This document shows, piece by piece, positions 25,860 to 33,939 of a DNA stretch of 64,000 bases. A program made the position numbers and the translations under genes. How positions within the stretch are numbered: position 1 is the stretch's first letter; every line of letters begins with the position of its first letter. The notes beneath the pieces were generated by a model. It did no database searches, had not been told where the DNA came from, and worked only from the letters and a program-made list of their open reading frames with translations. The DNA comes from an uncultured Eubacterium sp. (GTDB lineage: Bacteria; Bacillota; Clostridia; Peptostreptococcales; Anaerovoracaceae): contig CALCFD010000055.1 of NCBI GenBank assembly GCA_937900695.1, forward strand, positions 53,064 through 117,063, read 5' to 3'.

Positions 25860-26237
25860 TTATTTTCCTCTCTCATCTGTAAGTTGTATTTTTTGCACAT
25901 GAATATTGACTGCTTTCACTTTTTTATCAGTCATAGATTCTACTTCTTTTTTAACATTTTCCTGGATGTCCCATGCTACTGCCGGTATTTTAGTACCGTA
26001 CTTTAAAATAACATAGACATCTAAAACAACTCCTTCATCTTCTTGGTTTACTTTTACACCTTTAGATAGAGTTTCTTTTTTTAGTAAATTCTCAGATAAA
26101 CTATCAGTTAGCCCACCTACAACGCCTAAAACTCCCTTAGTTCTAAGAGCTGCATTTATAGCGCAGATGGCTAAAACATTATCTGAAAACTTTTCATCTG
26201 TCATCGTTTCTTTATGTATATATTCATAATTATCCAT
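25860..26237 (-). CDS. Asp23/Gls24 family envelope stress response protein
   Basis: The 125-residue protein matches the Asp23/Gls24 family: FSDNVLAICAINAALRTKGVLGV followed by VDVYVILKYGTKIPAVAWDIQENVKKEVE and VKAVNIHVQKI. Members associate with the membrane and respond to envelope stress; the copy next to nusB is widely conserved. It is the first gene of the long reverse-strand operon, just after the dnaJ terminator; TATAAT on the reverse strand just downstream of that hairpin is a probable -10. Confidence 0.92.
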   Translation of the reverse strand: MDNYEYIHKETMTDEKFSDNVLAICAINAALRTKGVLGVVGGLTDSLSENLLKKETLSKGVKVNQEDEGVVLDVYVILKYGTKIPAVAWDIQENVKKEVESMTDKKVKAVNIHVQKIQLTDERGK

Positions 26238-26264
26238 TTTGTACTACCTCACACTATATTATAA

Positions 26265-26305
26265 CAAAAAAAGGGGCACATTTAAATAAATGTTACCCTT
26301 TTTTT
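26265..26305 (-). terminator. Terminator of the hrcA-grpE-dnaK-dnaJ operon
   Basis: On the reverse strand AAAAAAGGG, an inner ACATTT/AAATGT pair, and CCCTTTTTT form an imperfect stem with a T run, 22 bases after the dnaJ stop. Confidence 0.75.
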
Positions 26306-26326
26306 ATATTAATTCCTATAGCTTTT

Positions 26327-27478
26327 TTATTTAAATAAGTCTTTCAAAGATTCAATAAAGCCATGTCTTTTAGTGTAGCAGTTAATATCCACTTCTTCGC
26401 CCATTTTCTTAATAGCTTTCTTCTGTTTTGAAGTTAGCTTTGTAGGTACTTCTAGGTTAACTTTTACATACAAGTCGCCTTTTCTACCGTTTCTTGGGCT
26501 TACGATACCTTTGCCTTTTAATCTGAACACTGTACCTGGCTGAGTACCTGCAGGAATCTTGTATTTAACCTTTTCCTCTAGTGTAGGTACTACGATTTCA
26601 TCGCCAAGTGCCGCCTGTTCAAATGTAATAGGAATTTCGATCTGAATATCCTGGCCTGCTCTCTTGTACATTTCATGAGGTTTAACAGCTATGATGATAT
26701 ATAAATCACCTGCTGGACCACCATTTTCGCCAGGTTCACCTTGTCCTCTTAAAGGAATTACAGAGTCATTATCTACTCCCGCAGGAATGTTTACTGCTAT
26801 TGTTACAGTTTTTCTTACGCTGCCAGTTCCTTTACAATCAGGGCACGGTGTATCGATGATGCTACCAGTCCCCTTACAGTCAGGACATGGTGCAGAACTT
26901 TGGAATGTACCAAATGGTGTCTGCTGACTCTTATATATTTCACCTGTTCCGTTACAAGTTGGGCAAGTTCTCTTCTCAGTTCCCGGTGCAGCTCCACTGC
27001 CATTACATTTTTCACATTTCACATACTTTGTAAGCTTGATTTCTTTTTTTACACCAAAAGCCGCTTCTTTAAATGTAATAGTTATACGCTTTTGAATATC
27101 TGCGCCTTTTCTTGGGCCATTTTTTCTCTGACCGCCCCCAAAGCCGCCGCCACGACCTCCAAACATACCTCCAAACATATCGAAGATATCATCAAAGCCG
27201 CCAAAGCCTCCACTAAAGCCACCGCCTCCGGCGCCAAAGCCAGCATTTGGATCAACGCCGGCATGGCCGAATTTATCATATCTTTCTTTCTTTTCAGGGT
27301 CGCTGAGAATACTATATGCTTCATTTATTTCTTTGAATTTTTCTTCAGCCTCTTTATTGTCTGGGTTTCTGTCAGGATGATACTTCATAGCAAGCTTTCT
27401 AAAAGCTCTTTTTATTTCATCATCTGACGCACCTTTTTTTAGACCTAAGACTTCGTAAAAATCTCTTTTATCTGCCAT
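26327..27478 (-). CDS. dnaJ: Chaperone DnaJ
   Basis: Full type I DnaJ of 383 residues: J domain with HPD in MKYHPDRNPD, Gly/Phe-rich region (FGAGGGGFSGGFGGFDD), and four zinc-binding repeats (CEKCNGSG, CPTCNGTG, CPDCKGTG, CPDCKGTG). It presents substrates to DnaK and stimulates its ATPase. The ATG overlaps the dnaK stop (TAATG). Confidence 0.98.
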   Translation of the reverse strand: MADKRDFYEVLGLKKGASDDEIKRAFRKLAMKYHPDRNPDNKEAEEKFKEINEAYSILSDPEKKERYDKFGHAGVDPNAGFGAGGGGFSGGFGGFDDIFDMFGGMFGGRGGGFGGGQRKNGPRKGADIQKRITITFKEAAFGVKKEIKLTKYVKCEKCNGSGAAPGTEKRTCPTCNGTGEIYKSQQTPFGTFQSSAPCPDCKGTGSIIDTPCPDCKGTGSVRKTVTIAVNIPAGVDNDSVIPLRGQGEPGENGGPAGDLYIIIAVKPHEMYKRAGQDIQIEIPITFEQAALGDEIVVPTLEEKVKYKIPAGTQPGTVFRLKGKGIVSPRNGRKGDLYVKVNLEVPTKLTSKQKKAIKKMGEEVDINCYTKRHGFIESLKDLFK

Positions 27479-29334
27479 TATTTATCATCCTCATCTACAA
27501 CTTCATAGTCTGCGTCTACAACATTATCATCATTGTGTGTTGCACCTGCATCTGCGCCAGCTCCCATGTTAGGATCAGCCTGAGCGTTCTGAGCAGCCTG
27601 TGCAGCTTCATACATCTTTGTAGACATTTTGTGGAACTGTTCTGTTAGTTTTTCAATACCAGCTTTGATTTCATCAATTGTGCCAGTTTCCATAGCTTTC
27701 TTTAATTCATCCTTAGCTGCATTGATTTCTGTTACTTCGTTTTCGTCTAACTTACCTTCTAGTTCCTTTAGGTTCTTTTCTGTTTCGTATACTAAAGTTT
27801 CAGCTTGGTTTCTAACTTCAACTTCTTCTTTTCTCTTCTTATCTTCTTCAGCATATTCTTCAGCTTCCTTAACCTTAGCATTGATTTCTTCATCTGAAAG
27901 CTTAGTTGAAGAAGTGATTGTGATGCTCTGTTCCTTACCAGTTCCTAGATCCTTAGCACTTACATTTACGATGCCGTTAGCGTCTATATCAAATGTAACT
28001 TCGATCTGTGGAACTCCACGAGGTGCTGCAGGAATACCAGTTAGCTGGAATCTACCTAGTGTGATATTTCCTGAAGCCATTTCTCTTTCACCCTGCATTA
28101 CATGGATGTCTACTGCGCTCTGGTTGTCAGCAGCAGTTGAGAAGATCTGGCTCTTCTTTGTTGGGATTGTTGTATTTCTTTCGATTAGCTTTGTAGCTAC
28201 TCCGCCTAGTGTTTCGATTGATAGTGATAGTGGAGTTACGTCTAGTAGTAGTACGTCGTTTACTTCACCTGTTAATACACCAGCCTGAATAGCTGCACCA
28301 ACTGCTACGCATTCGTCTGGGTTTACGCCCTTAAATGGTTCTTTTCCTGTGATTCTCTTAACAGCATCCTGAACTGCTGGGATTCTTGTTGAACCACCAA
28401 CTAGGATGATTTTTTCTAAATCAGCTGTAGTTACGCCAGCATCATTCATAGCTTTTTTCATTGGTTCGATTGTAGCATCTACTAGGTGTGATGTTAACTG
28501 ATCAAACTTAGCTCTTGTAATATCCATATTTAAATGTAGAGGCCCATTTTCATTTACAGTGATAAATGGTAGGTTTACATTTGTTGTCTGTGCACTTGAA
28601 AGCTCTTTCTTAGCTTTTTCAGCAGCTTCCTTTAGTCTCTGCATAGCCATAGTGTCATTTCTTAGGTCGATGCCGTTTTCTTTTGCAAATGAATCAGCCA
28701 TGAAGTTTAGTACAGCGTTATCGAAGTCATCTCCACCTAGCTTGTTGTTACCTGATGTAGCTAGTACTTCAAATACTCCATCACCTAGTTCTAGGATAGA
28801 TACGTCAAATGTACCGCCACCTAAGTCATAAACTAGGATTTTGTGATGTCCATCTTCTTTGTCAAGACCATATGCTAAAGCTGCAGCTGTTGGTTCGTTG
28901 ATGATTCTTCTTACATCTAGACCAGCGATTTTACCAGCATCTTTAGTTGCCTGCTTCTGGCTATCTGTAAAGTAAGCAGGTACTGTGATTACAGCTTCTG
29001 TTACTTTTTCTCCTAAGTAGCTTTCAGCATCCTGTTTTAGCTTAGCTAGTACCATTGCTGAAATGTCCTGTGGTGTGTAGTTTTTTCCATCGATTTCTAC
29101 TTTGTAATCTTCACCCATATGTCTTTTGATAGAAGCAATTGTTCTGTCTGGGTTTGTTACTGCCTGTCTCTTAGCTGTTTCACCAACTAATCTTTCTCCA
29201 TTTTTAGCAAAACCTACTACTGATGGAGTAGTTCTATTTCCTTCTGCGTTAGCGATTACTGTAGGATCTCCTCCTTCTAGTACTGATACGCAAGAGTTTG
29301 TTGTTCCTAAGTCAATTCCTATTACTTTTCCCAT
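27478..29334 (-). CDS. dnaK: Chaperone DnaK (Hsp70)
   Basis: This 618-residue Hsp70 has VIGIDLGTTNSCVSVLEGG at the N-terminus, VYDLGGGTFDVSIL, ILVGGSTRIPAVQ, and the substrate-binding domain followed by an acidic tail ending in DYEVVDEDDK. It folds nascent and stress-damaged proteins with DnaJ and GrpE. Codon use is biased to the more GC-rich forms, as in highly expressed genes; this creates several long antisense ORFs that are shadows. Confidence 0.98.
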   Translation of the reverse strand: MGKVIGIDLGTTNSCVSVLEGGDPTVIANAEGNRTTPSVVGFAKNGERLVGETAKRQAVTNPDRTIASIKRHMGEDYKVEIDGKNYTPQDISAMVLAKLKQDAESYLGEKVTEAVITVPAYFTDSQKQATKDAGKIAGLDVRRIINEPTAAALAYGLDKEDGHHKILVYDLGGGTFDVSILELGDGVFEVLATSGNNKLGGDDFDNAVLNFMADSFAKENGIDLRNDTMAMQRLKEAAEKAKKELSSAQTTNVNLPFITVNENGPLHLNMDITRAKFDQLTSHLVDATIEPMKKAMNDAGVTTADLEKIILVGGSTRIPAVQDAVKRITGKEPFKGVNPDECVAVGAAIQAGVLTGEVNDVLLLDVTPLSLSIETLGGVATKLIERNTTIPTKKSQIFSTAADNQSAVDIHVMQGEREMASGNITLGRFQLTGIPAAPRGVPQIEVTFDIDANGIVNVSAKDLGTGKEQSITITSSTKLSDEEINAKVKEAEEYAEEDKKRKEEVEVRNQAETLVYETEKNLKELEGKLDENEVTEINAAKDELKKAMETGTIDEIKAGIEKLTEQFHKMSTKMYEAAQAAQNAQADPNMGAGADAGATHNDDNVVDADYEVVDEDDK

Positions 29335-29402
29335 TTTGATTATCTCCTTCTTATTTCAAATTAAATTTTTTAACAATATTTACTTAATCTATGCTAACAT
29401 GA

Positions 29403-29954
29403 TTAATTAGCAACTTTAACCATTGATGGTCTTACAACTTTGCCGTTTAGAGTGTAGCCCTTTTGAAGAACTTCTGAAACCATTCCGCTTTCAACTTTGT
29501 CTGTATCTTCCATCATAACTGCATTATGATAATTTGGATCAAACATTGCATTTTCAGCTTCGATTTCAGCTACACCAGCATCTGTTAAAACATCTTTTAG
29601 CTGTTTAAAAATAAGTTCCATACCTTCTTTAAAGCTCTTGATGTTTTCATCTTCAATCTGAAGTGCTCTTTCGAAGTTGTCCATAACTTCTAGTAGCTTT
29701 GATACGATTTTTTCGTTGGCATAAGCGTGAATGTCACTCTTTTGTTTTTCAGTTCTCTTTTTGAAGTTCTGAAAATCTGCCATAAGTCTAACGTATTTTG
29801 TATTTAAATCTTCATCTTCTGCTTTTTCTTCTTCAGTTTTTTCTTCTGTATTTTCAGCAGCTTCTGAAACAGGCTCATCTTGAGTCTCTTCTTTTATTTC
29901 TTCCTGAGCTTCATTAGTTAGCTCTTCGTTTTTATCAATCTTCTGATCCGCCAT
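29403..29954 (-). CDS. grpE: Nucleotide exchange factor GrpE
   Basis: The 183-residue protein has an acidic N-terminal tail (about 50 residues rich in Glu), a long helix (RLMADFQNFKKRTEKQKSDIHAYANE), and the C-terminal beta domain ending in VLQKGYTLNGKVVRPSMVKVAN. It releases ADP from DnaK. It starts 20 bases inside the end of hrcA. A 68-base gap separates it from dnaK. Confidence 0.97.
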   Translation of the reverse strand: MADQKIDKNEELTNEAQEEIKEETQDEPVSEAAENTEEKTEEEKAEDEDLNTKYVRLMADFQNFKKRTEKQKSDIHAYANEKIVSKLLEVMDNFERALQIEDENIKSFKEGMELIFKQLKDVLTDAGVAEIEAENAMFDPNYHNAVMMEDTDKVESGMVSEVLQKGYTLNGKVVRPSMVKVAN

Positions 29955-30987
29955 CTTCGCCTCCTGTAATTCTAAAGGTATTAGTTATATTATCAGTTAA
30001 AAACTCAATAACCGATGTGATCTCTCCGTATTTCATACGAGTCGGTCCTATAACTCCTAGTTTTCCAACTAGTCTACCATCTATGTGATATGTAGCCGTT
30101 ATAAGGCTGCAATCATTTAACAAATCATCTTCGTTTTCTGTTCCGATTGTTATAATCACGCCATCATCTCTACTTGTAATCTTTTTAGCTAAATCTTCTT
30201 TTTGATTCATAGCCTCCATAAAACTTTTAGCCTTATCTATATCGTTATACTCAGGCAATGAGAATATATTTGTTAAACCGTCCATATAAAGGTTTACATT
30301 TAACATCTCTTCTAAAGTTTTAACAAAGTTTGGTATGATGTTTCGAGCTAGTCCGCTCATGGCCTCGACATCATTTGCAAATGACTGAATTATGTCGCTT
30401 TTTAGGGCTTGGCTAATTGTCTTACCTTTATAGTTGTATGTCATAGACTTAGATAGGACTCTTAGCATTTCATCTGTAAACTGACATCTTGGTTTCAACG
30501 CTGTATTTGATACTTTACCTGATTCGGCAACAATCATAAGTACAACCGTTTCATCATCTATCGGAAGTAAGTTTATAGCTTTTAATATATCATCATCAGC
30601 TTTAGGTGTTACCGCAAAAGACGTTAAGTTTGTTATATGCGATAATATCTTAGCCGCATGTTTAATTGTTCTATCTAGCTCACTTATGTTTGAGCAAAGT
30701 TCCTTTGCTATAACTTCCTTTTGACTTTTGCTAAGCTCTCGTTTCTTCATGATTTCGTCTACATATAATCTGTAGGCTTTTTCTGAAGGAACTCTTCCTG
30801 CAGAGGTATGTGGGTGTGTCAAAAGCCCCATCTCTTCTAAGTCTGACATCTCGTTTCTTATAGTAGCAGGGCTTATACCTAAGTCATACTTCTTTGAAAG
30901 TGTTCTTGAGCCTACTGGCTCAGCAGTACTGATGAAGTCACCGATTATGGCTTGCAGTATTTTTAATTTTCTTTCTGTTAAATCCAT
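29935..30987 (-). CDS. hrcA: Heat-inducible transcription repressor HrcA
   Basis: The 350-residue repressor has an N-terminal winged helix (LTERKLKILQAIIGDFISTAEPVGSRT, SPATIRNEMSDLEEMGLL) and the HrcA ligand/dimer domain. It binds CIRCE and loses activity when GroEL is titrated by unfolded protein. It is the first gene of its own operon, with a perfect CIRCE site 18 bases upstream, so it is autoregulated. Confidence 0.97.
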   Translation of the reverse strand: MDLTERKLKILQAIIGDFISTAEPVGSRTLSKKYDLGISPATIRNEMSDLEEMGLLTHPHTSAGRVPSEKAYRLYVDEIMKKRELSKSQKEVIAKELCSNISELDRTIKHAAKILSHITNLTSFAVTPKADDDILKAINLLPIDDETVVLMIVAESGKVSNTALKPRCQFTDEMLRVLSKSMTYNYKGKTISQALKSDIIQSFANDVEAMSGLARNIIPNFVKTLEEMLNVNLYMDGLTNIFSLPEYNDIDKAKSFMEAMNQKEDLAKKITSRDDGVIITIGTENEDDLLNDCSLITATYHIDGRLVGKLGVIGPTRMKYGEITSVIEFLTDNITNTFRITGGEDGGSED

Positions 30988-31005
30988 AATCTCATCTCCT
31001 CTTTA

Positions 31006-31032
31006 TTAGCACTCACTACTTATGAGTGCTAA
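31006..31032 (-). promoter_or_regulatory. CIRCE operator
   Basis: TTAGCACTC-N9-GAGTGCTAA is a perfect match to the CIRCE inverted repeat bound by HrcA. It lies between the promoter and the hrcA start, so it controls the whole hrcA-grpE-dnaK-dnaJ operon. Confidence 0.98.
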
Positions 31033-31043
31033 CTACAATATTT

Positions 31044-31071
31044 AGTATACGCCTTTTTATACGTATGTCAA
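31044..31071 (-). promoter_or_regulatory. Sigma-A promoter of the heat-shock operon
   Basis: On the reverse strand, TTGACA (31066-31071) and TATACT (31044-31049) are 16 bases apart, immediately upstream of CIRCE. Near-consensus boxes fit a strong promoter held down by HrcA. Confidence 0.85.
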
Positions 31072-31406
31072 CAGTCTTTGGTATTTTTTTTATTACAAAA
31101 TAGCAATATTTGCGGTCTATGGGATTGTGGGGCTTATGAAATGGCTGCACTCTAGGAATTGTGGCGTTTGCGAGCTTAGCTTAACTAGGCTTCATTTAAA
31201 CTTTGACTTTGCAGAAGTTTAATTTTTAACTTATGCTTATAGACACAAAAATACCACTCACTTCGAAGAATGGGTGGTATTTTTAAACATATCATCAGAT
31301 AATTTTCTTTTATTTACTTAACTTCAATACTTTATTTTTTAACTTGTTTTTTCCAACAGATAATTCTCCATTTCAATAATTTTACAAATAAACTAGGGTG
31401 TTCTTT
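31072..31406. other. Gene-free boundary between heat-shock operon and defence island
   Basis: No ORF with a start and ribosome-binding site is seen. The segment 31100-31240 is less AT-rich than the flanks (runs such as GGGATTGTGGGG) and contains no recognised RNA family. A terminator follows at 31247-31284. Confidence 0.6.
31247..31284 (-). terminator. Terminator at the end of the defence island
   Basis: On the reverse strand, AAAAATACCACCCA and TGAGTGGTATTTTT pair (one G-T) around TTCTTCGAAG. T runs on both strands make it bidirectional. It is the first terminator after the reverse-strand genes from brxA to the 80-residue ORF. Confidence 0.75.
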
Positions 31407-31649
31407 CTAACTATATAAAATTGTATCGTGTAAATCATATAACTTACGACCATATTCTGTACAATTTTCTTGTTCTTTATCCATCCCATCACAAGCAATA
31501 ATCTCGTTTAAAATTATTAACAATAATCTAACATCATTAGTTTCAAATTCAAACAATTCATCATTGAATTTTATTTTTCCTTCCATCTCTTCTAAATCTA
31601 AGGATTTTAAAAGTTTGTACTGTTCTTTAGTTAATTTATATTTTTCCAT
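31407..31649 (-). CDS. Hypothetical 80-residue protein
   Basis: A small acidic protein (MEKYKLTKEQYKLLKSLDLEEMEGKI...) predicted to be helix-rich with one hydrophobic segment (VRLLLIILNEIIACDG). It is not recognised. The ribosome-binding site is weak (GGAAAG 9 bases before the ATG). It lies at the distal end of the defence island, 110 bases after hicB; it is not a HicA toxin by sequence. Confidence 0.55.
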   Translation of the reverse strand: MEKYKLTKEQYKLLKSLDLEEMEGKIKFNDELFEFETNDVRLLLIILNEIIACDGMDKEQENCTEYGRKLYDLHDTILYS

Positions 31650-31759
31650 AACTTTATTACTTTCCAGGATTACATTGAATTAATAATCCTTTATCTAGAT
31701 TTATCTACACCAGTTCCTATTACTCTTTCTAGAAAATGTTTTTACTGTGTTGTTACATT

Positions 31760-32047
31760 TCAATTTTTTCTGTATGTATCACTATCAAAATCTACAACTA
31801 ACTTGACACTTTCTCCTTCTCCGTAAAACGTTCCCTTAGTTATATCTAACGCTGAGAAAACTGTTGGTTTTGGTATTACCTCTTCTTCATCTTCCAAACA
31901 TACTATATTTAGTTCTATAGCATCTCTTGCCATTTTTATCGCATCTGCCATATCTCTTCCTTCAGTAAGTATGTCTAAATCTGGAACTTCAATCAGTATT
32001 GTATCATTATCTACTTTTGTAAAAAAAACTGGATATGTACCTTTCAT
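31760..32047 (-). CDS. HicB-like antitoxin-type protein, no HicA partner seen
   Basis: The 95-residue protein has the HicB N-terminal fold: YPVFFTKVDNDTILIEVPDLDILTEGRDMADAIKMARDAIEL. HicB normally neutralises the HicA mRNA interferase encoded next to it, but no HicA-like gene (small basic protein with the GSHH-type motif) is found on either side. The clear C-terminal DNA-binding domain is also missing. AGGAGG lies 6 bases before the ATG, so it is likely expressed. Orphan HicB-like proteins are common and their function is open. Confidence 0.82.
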   Translation of the reverse strand: MKGTYPVFFTKVDNDTILIEVPDLDILTEGRDMADAIKMARDAIELNIVCLEDEEEVIPKPTVFSALDITKGTFYGEGESVKLVVDFDSDTYRKN

Positions 32048-32061
32048 ATTTTGCCTCCTAC

Positions 32062-32658
32062 CTAATCAATCGAGATTACCATATCACAGCGGCTTTTGAC
32101 ATTCATTTCGCGGAAGTAGTATTGCTCCAAAGGGATCCACCTATCGAAGAACATTTGAGCAGACTCAGGGTCATTGCGCTTTAAGATGCGTTCCTTTTGA
32201 AGATCCTTTGAGATGTCTAAAAAGACGCTGAAGTCATAAAGGTCTGATAACTTCTCATGCATTGAATAAGCACCCTCTATTACAACTAAATTTTTAAATG
32301 CAACATTAATTGGAGAAGAAAGCTCCATAGTTTTGCAGCTAAATTTACGATAAGTGATAGGCAAAGCTGATTTCAATGGCGATGCCACCTCCTCAATAAA
32401 GCGCTCAAGATCCACATTGCCGCCAGGAGTTTTAAGGCGTTCTTCTGTCCTCTGCTGCGGCCTTAAGAAAAAATCATCCATATGAAAAATATTGCAATCA
32501 TAACGCTGACTTATTAATTGGCTTAAAGTGGATTTGCCGCTGGCACTGCCGCCATCTATAGCGATTATGTATGGCTTAGATTTATCTAAATTGTCAAGCT
32601 TATGAAAAAGCTTAGCATATATTTCATTTCCCTTGTTATTTCCTTTACAATACATCAT
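32062..32658 (-). CDS. Uridine kinase-like P-loop kinase
   Basis: The 198-residue protein has Walker A in IIAIDGGSASGKSTLSQLI, the substrate segment IFHMDDFFLRPQQRT, and a lid-like region with KERILKRNDPESAQMF. This is the uridine kinase/phosphoribulokinase fold. The true substrate may be a nucleoside or another small molecule. Its start lies inside the end of mcrC (14-base overlap), so it is translated with the McrBC genes. Whether it helps defence or is simply the next chromosomal gene is open. Confidence 0.8.
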   Translation of the reverse strand: MMYCKGNNKGNEIYAKLFHKLDNLDKSKPYIIAIDGGSASGKSTLSQLISQRYDCNIFHMDDFFLRPQQRTEERLKTPGGNVDLERFIEEVASPLKSALPITYRKFSCKTMELSSPINVAFKNLVVIEGAYSMHEKLSDLYDFSVFLDISKDLQKERILKRNDPESAQMFFDRWIPLEQYYFREMNVKSRCDMVISID

Positions 32659-33925
32659 CAAGCAATTCCTTTAAACTCTTGTTAATGTTAAACAAATCAA
32701 CAAATTTTACCTTTATAGTAACGCCGTCACCTGAATTATACTCAATATTTTTACTTGTAATAAGAGGATCTGAGTTAGGATAAATAAGGGTGATATTCTT
32801 GGCATTGTACTTCTTTTGATAAGCATACATTTGGTACATATCGCCTTGATTTATGTCGTAATTGGATTTTTTGCTTGATAAAATCTTCCATTTAGTGTCT
32901 AAAACGTAGACATTGTTCTCTACTTTATCTCTAATTACCAGGTCAGGCTTCATTAAAAAGCTCTTCTTAGGCTCACTAAAAAGATGATATATACTGTCCT
33001 GAGCTAAAAGAGTATATCTTGATTTATCAAGGACCTTTCGAAGCTGGACTTCAATATACCTTTCAAAAAGCTTTTCCATTGGAAACAAAAGAGCAAAAGC
33101 GACATTTGAGCCAGCAAAAGCCGTAAAACTCTTGCCCTTTAAAAATATTTTGCTCCACATAAGCGCCTTGTGGTAATTAGCGTTGTTTCTGTCGCTAACA
33201 ATTTTACTAAAATCACCTTCATAATCAGTAGAAGGAGAAATATTTGCAAAACTGTTTAAAAGGGTTCTAATATCATTTCTATTTTTAGATGACTTAGAAT
33301 ACTTATATAAATATAGCAGTGTTGCCTTGAGTATTTTGTTTTCGGCGCAGTTAACATTAAACTGGTCATGTTCAACAAAGCAGCGCTCCTTATGGGCTAA
33401 GTTAGCTTTTATATGATCCTTAAAAAGAAGTTTGCCTTTGAAGGCATTTTCGTTGGAAGCTACCCTTTCATAGCTACTTTTAAGGCCGCACTTTACAATA
33501 TAAAACACCTCTTCTATAAACATGGTGATAAATATTTCAAAGATATCCATCTTTTCCGTATCCAAATTAGCCCTTTGTAGACATTTAAAAGGGGTATTTT
33601 TCAAGGTTTGTATCATACTAACTAAAAGCTTTTTCACCTGAGCTTCGCTAAACTGCTCGCTTGAGTAAACCTTAGGCAAAATCTCAATAGTAGTGCCGTC
33701 ATCCATAGTAATAACGCCAACATAATTTTTAGCGCCAATAACCTTGCCTACCCCTTTGCGGGCGCCAAGTCTTAAAAGCTCCAAGGCGTCCACACTTTTA
33801 CTTCTGTTAGACAGTATGAAATTTTCCAAAGAGTCAAAAGTACTTTTAGGCAAAGATACACAGCCAGGCACATTTTTATCTCTCACAAAAGATCCGTATT
33901 CTAGGATTTTATAAGTTTTATTCAT
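32645..33925 (-). CDS. mcrC: McrC-like nuclease subunit of a McrBC system
   Basis: The start at MNKTYKILEYG is preferred because GAGGTG lies 6 bases before it; an upstream TTG is in frame. The 426-residue protein has an N-terminal McrB-contact domain (GAKNYVGVITMDDGTTIEILPKVY) and a C-terminal PD-(D/E)xK nuclease with KPDLVIRD and VYVLDTKWK, giving the Asp and Asp-x-Lys metal site. McrC cuts DNA when McrB translocates from modified sites. It follows mcrB by 14 bases. Confidence 0.9.
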   Translation of the reverse strand: MNKTYKILEYGSFVRDKNVPGCVSLPKSTFDSLENFILSNRSKSVDALELLRLGARKGVGKVIGAKNYVGVITMDDGTTIEILPKVYSSEQFSEAQVKKLLVSMIQTLKNTPFKCLQRANLDTEKMDIFEIFITMFIEEVFYIVKCGLKSSYERVASNENAFKGKLLFKDHIKANLAHKERCFVEHDQFNVNCAENKILKATLLYLYKYSKSSKNRNDIRTLLNSFANISPSTDYEGDFSKIVSDRNNANYHKALMWSKIFLKGKSFTAFAGSNVAFALLFPMEKLFERYIEVQLRKVLDKSRYTLLAQDSIYHLFSEPKKSFLMKPDLVIRDKVENNVYVLDTKWKILSSKKSNYDINQGDMYQMYAYQKKYNAKNITLIYPNSDPLITSKNIEYNSGDGVTIKVKFVDLFNINKSLKELLDDVL

Positions 33926-33939
33926 AATGCACCTCAAAG

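Noticed and set aside
26691..28831. Plus-strand ORFs opposite dnaJ and dnaK
   Set aside because: Ser/Phe-rich shadow frames of strongly biased chaperone genes, without ribosome-binding sites.
31407..31649. HicA toxin partner of the HicB protein
   Set aside because: The protein is acidic, lacks the HicA catalytic His motif, and is 110 bases away.
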